A DNA stretch of 64,000 bases from Cryobacterium sp. Y82. GTDB taxonomy: Bacteria > Actinomycetota > Actinomycetes > Actinomycetales > Microbacteriaceae. Shown piece by piece: positions 60,501 to 64,000 of this stretch; the first letter of the stretch is position 1; each line of letters begins with the position of its first letter. A program made the translations under genes and the position numbers. The notes below the pieces were generated by a model. That model was given only the letters and a program-made list of their open reading frames with translations, was not told the DNA's origin and did not search any database. The stretch covers positions 109,728 through 173,727 of the forward strand of contig NZ_PJJJ01000028.1 of NCBI RefSeq assembly GCF_002929495.1. The letters are read 5' to 3'.

Positions 60501-63500
60501 CGCCAGCGACCGTGGCGTTGAGGCCGTCGGGCAGGGTGAGGCCGTCAGCGACCAGGGTGAGCGTGTCACCGTCCGGGTCGGTGTCGTTAAGGAGCACGGG
60601 AACAGCCAGCTTGCGGTCGGGGCGGGCGGTCGCGGAGTCTTTCACGGCGTAGGGCATCTGGTTTCTGGCACCCGGTTGGGCGATTCCCACGAGGATGCTG
60701 GCCTGTGCTTCGGAGCCGAGCCGGTCACGCACCACGTAGGTGAACGAATCAGTGCCGGAGGATGCTGCGAATGCTTCATAGCTCAGCCACGACGCGCCCA
60801 CTTCCACGATGCGCCCCTGGGCCGGCGCCGCACCCTGCCCAACGAGCTCAACTGAGTCGCCGTCGGTGTCGATCTGACCCAGCGGAATCGGGATACGCAC
60901 AGTGTTCCCGGAGAGCACGCGGGCGGTGAGGTCACGCGGGCGCGGGGGGGAATTCGTTGAGGTGTTGAGGGCAAGAATTTGTATCGTGACGTAGCCGGCA
61001 TCCTTCTGGCCGAGGCTGTCGACGACCTCGTAGGTTGCGTAGACGGTCTTCGCGATCGAACCAGCCTGAAACCGCAGGGTGTTCTCCGACACGAAAAGGT
61101 CGCCGTCGATGGGGTCGACCAACGGTGCCACCAAAGTCGGCGCGAGCGTGATCGTATCGCCGTTGGGATGCGAATCGTTGGCCAGCACGGGAATGGACAC
61201 GATGTCGCCCGCGCGCACGGTTACGGTATCGTCTACCGCGACCGGCGGCAGCAGTTTCGTGGGTGCCGGTACAGGAACGACCAGAACCTCGCCTTCCGCG
61301 CTCAGCGACCCGTTCGAGACGGTATATCCGATTGTGACCGGCGCGTTCAGGCCGCTCTGGTCGGTCACCTGCAACACCCGGTGTTCCAATACCGCGACGG
61401 TGATGCCGAGGTTGTCGGGAATGCTGAGGGACTGCACCACCAGAATGCCGCCGGCCGGGTCGGTGTCGTTGGCGAGTACGTCGACGAGCACATCGCGCCC
61501 TACCGGCAACAGGGCCACGTCGCGAACCGCGACAGGCGGAAGGTCGCTCGCCGCGGCATCCGTCACGTCGATGCGTACGAGACCGAGCACGGTATTAGGG
61601 CCGTCAGTGGCCAGATACTGCAGGTAATAGGTGCGTGGTTCGGCCGCGTTGAAGGTGAAAGTACCGGTAACAAAATCCGGCACGATGGTTGCACCGGGCA
61701 CATCATCAATCTTCGCGAGGCGCAGGGGAACGCCGCCGGGGCTCGCATCATTGAGCAGTGGCGACACGGTGACGGTCTGGCCGACGGCAGTCGAGACGTG
61801 GTCGGGGTTGGTGACCGGTTTGGTGCTTCCGGATGCCCGCACATCGACCTTCACCAGGCCCTCGCCGGTATCGACTCCGTCTGATACGACGATGAACACG
61901 TCTTTGCGACCGAGGTTCTGGCCGATTGCCGCGTAACTGAGCACGCCATCTGCGGTGAACTGCACGGCATCGTCATCGGCGGGTGCGGCGGCCTGCAAGA
62001 ACAGGTCGTCGCCATCGGGATCGATCCAGTCGGGTAGCACGTTGTGCGTGATCGAAGCGCCCTGCTCCACGACGAAACTGCTCGTGCGTTTCTGCACGGG
62101 CTGGCTATTCGTACCGGCCGTGCTCACCGTCAAAACGACCGTTGCCTCGGCAGTGCCGCCACGTCCGTCGCTCACCGCATAGCGAAAGCTTTCGGTCCCG
62201 ATGGCCCCGTCGGTCACGGTGATCTGCAGCGCCGCACCGCCGAAGATCGGTTGCACCCTGCCCAACACGGGGGTGTCGCCGACGATGGTCGCGGTGAGAA
62301 TGTCACCATCGGCATCCGTGTCATTGTCAAGAACGGGCAAAATTACACTGCGGCCAGCCCGCACCCCCAACGCGTCATCGACGGCCACCGGGACGGTGTT
62401 CTCTTCGGTGCGTTCGGGCAGCACGTTCTCAATCGACTCTGTGACGGCGTCCTGTTCGTCTTGCTCATCGCTTTCGTCGGGCGGGGGCGTGATGTCTTCC
62501 CAATTTTCGATCACGACCATGTCCTGATCGACCAGCCAGACGAGACCCGTGCTGAGGTCATTGAGCACGACGACGTTGCGGTTGACGCGAAAAGTGACGG
62601 GTGCGGTGGTGGTGCCGCGGTCGATGTCCCTGGCTACATCGTCGTCGGTTCCGGGGCAGTCGCGCACGTAGCGTGCACTGGTTGACCAGGCCGCGTAGGC
62701 GCATCCGTTTAAAGAGACCGGGGCAACGGGAAGGCCGTCGGCGCCGGCCTCGATGCGGGTGGCGTCGCTACCGTCGAGGGGCTGGATCAGCAGGGCGTCG
62801 GGGGTGCCCACCAGCACGGTCGTGGTTGCCGTGCCGGTGGTGCTTTGCTGCAAAGCAGAACCCGGAGCGGTCTTGACGCTGCGTCCTCCCGGCAGAATCA
62901 GGGTTCCCGAGGTGCTCTCCAGCACGACGGATGCATCACCTACCGCCGCAATCGTCAGTTTGGGCCGGTCCGGGAGGTCGTCGAGAGACGACTGGTCGCT
63001 GGCAACGGGGGCGTTGAAGCTGGTTGTCCCGGTGCTGCGCGTCACCGTGACCAGTTGGCCATCGCGGGCGCCGACAGCGTGCACCGTGCCGTTGGATCCG
63101 ACGGTAACAGCGGCGCCGGCCCCCAGCTGGACCACCGGTTCGCTGCTCTCAAGGATGAAAGTTTCCACGTCTGCCACGGTGAGAACGAAGAGGTCACCGG
63201 TGGAACGATCCAGGATTGCCACGGTGTCAGCACCGAGTGCGACCTCGGCATCCGCCGGCAGCGCCACGTCAGCCCCGAAGGTCACATTGGCCGGGTCCAC
63301 CAGGCTGAGCGTCGCATTGGCGCGATCATGCGTGAGCACGGTGTTGCCCGACTGCAGAATGTCAAAGTCGTTTGCCTTGGCGCGCAACCCGGTGTCGAGA
63401 ACCTGAGCTTGGTAGTTGAGGTGTCCCACCAGTAGCCCGCTGGGTTTGGTAACCCAGACGCCGCCGTCATTCAGCCGTACGTCGGCAGTACTGATGCCCT

Positions 63501-63597
63501 GATAGACGAAGGCCAGCAGGGACAACGCGAGAGCCGCGGATGTGACGATTCCCACGCCCATGAGCGAGCGATGCTGGCGCACAATGCGTCGAAACAT
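57592..63597 (-). CDS. Giant surface protein with cadherin-like and fibronectin III repeats
   Basis: This 2001-aa protein has one TM/signal anchor (MGVGIVTSAALALSLLAFVY, residues 13-32). Residues 35-390 look like a beta-propeller-like repeat domain (LDRSTGDLFVLTVADVETFI). Residues 395-1500 hold about 11 Ig/cadherin-like repeats marked by N-D-x-D-P-x-G-D (LLNDTDPDGDTLTL, LANDTDPAGGILVV). Residues 1500-1900 hold about five FN3 domains (VVLSWTPPSNNGAEITGYTV). The last 100 residues are a separate beta domain. It heads the operon, with GGGGAGGAAC before the ATG. Likely an extracellular scaffold on the cell wall, perhaps a substrate of the transglutaminase. No LPxTG. Confidence 0.88.
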   Translation of the reverse strand: MFRRIVRQHRSLMGVGIVTSAALALSLLAFVYQGISTADVRLNDGGVWVTKPSGLLVGHLNYQAQVLDTGLRAKANDFDILQSGNTVLTHDRANATLSLVDPANVTFGADVALPADAEVALGADTVAILDRSTGDLFVLTVADVETFILESSEPVVQLGAGAAVTVGSNGTVHAVGARDGQLVTVTRSTGTTSFNAPVASDQSSLDDLPDRPKLTIAAVGDASVVLESTSGTLILPGGRSVKTAPGSALQQSTTGTATTTVLVGTPDALLIQPLDGSDATRIEAGADGLPVAPVSLNGCAYAAWSTSARYVRDCPGTDDDVARDIDRGTTTAPVTFRVNRNVVVLNDLSTGLVWLVDQDMVVIENWEDITPPPDESDEQDEQDAVTESIENVLPERTEENTVPVAVDDALGVRAGRSVILPVLDNDTDADGDILTATIVGDTPVLGRVQPIFGGAALQITVTDGAIGTESFRYAVSDGRGGTAEATVVLTVSTAGTNSQPVQKRTSSFVVEQGASITHNVLPDWIDPDGDDLFLQAAAPADDDAVQFTADGVLSYAAIGQNLGRKDVFIVVSDGVDTGEGLVKVDVRASGSTKPVTNPDHVSTAVGQTVTVSPLLNDASPGGVPLRLAKIDDVPGATIVPDFVTGTFTFNAAEPRTYYLQYLATDGPNTVLGLVRIDVTDAAASDLPPVAVRDVALLPVGRDVLVDVLANDTDPAGGILVVQSLSIPDNLGITVAVLEHRVLQVTDQSGLNAPVTIGYTVSNGSLSAEGEVLVVPVPAPTKLLPPVAVDDTVTVRAGDIVSIPVLANDSHPNGDTITLAPTLVAPLVDPIDGDLFVSENTLRFQAGSIAKTVYATYEVVDSLGQKDAGYVTIQILALNTSTNSPPRPRDLTARVLSGNTVRIPIPLGQIDTDGDSVELVGQGAAPAQGRIVEVGASWLSYEAFAASSGTDSFTYVVRDRLGSEAQASILVGIAQPGARNQMPYAVKDSATARPDRKLAVPVLLNDTDPDGDTLTLVADGLTLPDGLNATVAGERIVLQTPTQPGEFSIQYTVADPWGATAIGTLQLSITADAPLLAPIARDDRLVAADVTERTSVDIPVLDNDEDPDGSAADLNLSTDDPAATVTTDGLIRVDLAATAQIIRYTITDADGLEASAFMLVPGLDDQRPTLTQGVNPVEVKSGETVTLALNDFVTVAAGKTARITVADKVSATHGNGDSLIQSEDTLVYTSAEGYFGAEAVSFEVTDGSGPDDPAGRTAILMIPITVLAPNNQPPTFVGGTVEVAPGENAITVDLGAMATDADPGDLQKLAFRIDGAVPAGFTASITGQTLSASADPSTSKGQSGALSLLINDGTTAPVAATLQLSVIASTRPLATTTDDSVPEAKQGKAVTVSVLANDTNPFPAEALRLLSATVETGTGTASVAGSDVVVTPASDFIGTMVVRYRVTDATNDTEREVEGRIRLTVQGRPDAPSTPSVTSIQDRTVVLSWTPPSNNGAEITGYTVSASGFSQECASTTCTLANLTNDTEYSFTVTARNAVGESDASPASAVARPDARPDVPQPPTLVFGDGALDVSWVTPTSTGSAVESYLLEISPLPRFWDLRRTATGNSLTWDGLQNGVAYTVRVQAVNRAPEPSDWSSFSSAVVPAGVPYAPVAPTTTPATAVGSQAQISVSWVAPENNGDVIAGYTLNSLQNGAVVSSLPVSATSANVAVAASETDYTFTVSARNKAGDSLASAASTARRGAVPPGAPTSVVATPKDTAVAVTFTAGAANGTRSSELTYHYRVNQTGATGTFAAGGGTIGGLSNGTGYSVDVWATSTVDGVSPGTAGTSNTVVPFGKPIITLQAVNRQDGAVQFIWNVNGNGRALTSSSHGVDGAGNAQATNGGLAASETTSITVTYGNEAGTSTETWSGQSNPMSATASQGASTGNNHYTLNLNTRNFPAGRYTVKCFADENGGAMIFSADMNVPANGTIGTCNVLWRTGWVYIEVVGQVTTAKVYIP

Positions 63598-63888
63598 CCC
63601 GTTCCTCCCCGATCAAAAGCAACCCTAGTGGTGGATAGAGTGCCCGAAATGGAGTGAGAAGGCGATGGGGAGAATTCCCCAAGCTGGGGTGGCGCCCGAG
63701 CAATTAGACCGATCGCAGTGCTCAGGACGGTGCCGGACCACGTAGCCAGCGTCGGGAGTGCGTTTCAGTTGTGCGATCGAGGGCGCTTCGGTTCAGAGAA
63801 TGCTCCTCATTGAGGCTGGAATTTACACTTACCCCCACTACTGGGGTGTGACGATATCTCATGAATGGGACATAGTGCCGCCGTCGTG
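63598..63888 (-). promoter_or_regulatory. Leader/promoter region of the surface-secretion operon
   Basis: About 290 bp upstream of the giant gene and downstream of a partial gene. It should contain the operon promoter. GGGGAGGAAC gives a strong RBS at about 63603-63608. I see no consensus -35/-10 pair and no recognisable riboswitch. A TACCCCCACTACTGGGGTG sequence near 63831-63849 forms a short CCCCA/TGGGG hairpin. Confidence 0.35.
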
Positions 63889-64000
63889 CTAATGCCCTCC
63901 GCCGAGGTTGCCGGCGAGCCGGGAATGCAGTTCGTGGCTCGCCTCGTTCAATCCGTCGATGACGACGCGCTTGTCGTGCCGCTCATACTTGTAGGTGATG
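63889..64000 (-). CDS. Partial gene, C-terminal 36 residues (5' end outside window)
   Basis: Reading leftwards from the window edge, the frame gives ITYKYERHDKRVVIDGLNEA then SHELHSRLAGNLGGGH before TAG at 63889-63891. Good third-position GC supports coding. The text is helical and charged, ends in Gly-rich sequence and does not match a family I know. It probably belongs to the gene directly upstream of the surface operon. Confidence 0.6.
   Translation of the reverse strand, partial: ITYKYERHDKRVVIDGLNEASHELHSRLAGNLGGGH

Noticed and set aside
63598..63888. Possible c-di-AMP (ydaO) riboswitch before the surface operon
   Set aside because: Such elements precede actinobacterial wall genes, but I could not find the conserved core; only a short hairpin is visible.

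Overview
The window is high-GC DNA with dense, short-spaced genes, many GTG starts and ATGA/GTGA stop-start overlaps. F420-type (LLM) and mycothiol-type enzymes, WXG100 proteins, an MMPL transporter and LCP/DUF58/transglutaminase wall genes all point to an actinobacterium. Gene order and codon style fit Microbacteriaceae (Cryobacterium-like), but this is inference from content and not from a database search.

Layout. 0-21.8 kb is ordinary chromosome. In order it holds a divergent GntR regulator/dienelactone hydrolase pair, an orphan sugar-binding protein, a 2-hydroxyacid dehydrogenase, a POT peptide transporter, a MarR-MFS operon, an alpha/beta hydrolase followed by a fused LplB-LplA lipoate ligase, a GNAT, a solitary DNA methyltransferase, an LLM oxidoreductase and a GH1 beta-glucosidase. 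An exported amidase-domain protein, phosphoglucomutase, pheA, a lipid kinase, serS, a HAD phosphatase and an LCP wall ligase follow. The LCP gene lies between tRNA-Ser(UGA) and tRNA-Ser(GCU).

21.8-28.4 kb is a small island downstream of tRNA-Ser(GCU). It contains decayed transposases (an IS1182-like C-terminal fragment, IS30, IS256), a frameshifted rclC/DUF417 fragment and a lower-GC three-gene cassette: a 75-aa acidic peptide, a single-TM protein and a polytopic HTTM-like membrane protein. The cassette has a good sigma70-type promoter. It is the best candidate here for an undescribed system.

28.4-41 kb holds stress and anion metabolism. A probable S-(hydroxymethyl)mycothiol dehydrogenase is paired with an MBL hydrolase, and a TetR regulator with an MMPL transporter. 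A DUF2249 protein precedes a three-part membrane/cupredoxin/NirK nitrite reductase, followed by a SulP-STAS anion transporter. Two odd membrane proteins come next: a tail-anchored protein with HNH-like repeats and an HTH domain fused to an ECF-S-like membrane domain.

41-63.6 kb, all on the minus strand, is one near-continuous operon of about 22 kb. It runs from a 2001-aa cadherin/FN3 repeat protein through a MoxR ATPase, DUF58, a TgpA-like transglutaminase, RDD-FHA, a PP2C phosphatase, an FHA protein, a Ser/Thr kinase, an FHA-like protein and an EccC/EssC secretion ATPase to two WXG100 proteins. It looks like a compact type VII secretion and surface-assembly module under phospho-Ser/Thr control. 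No EccB, EccD, EccE or mycosin gene is visible. A partial minus-strand gene enters at the right edge.
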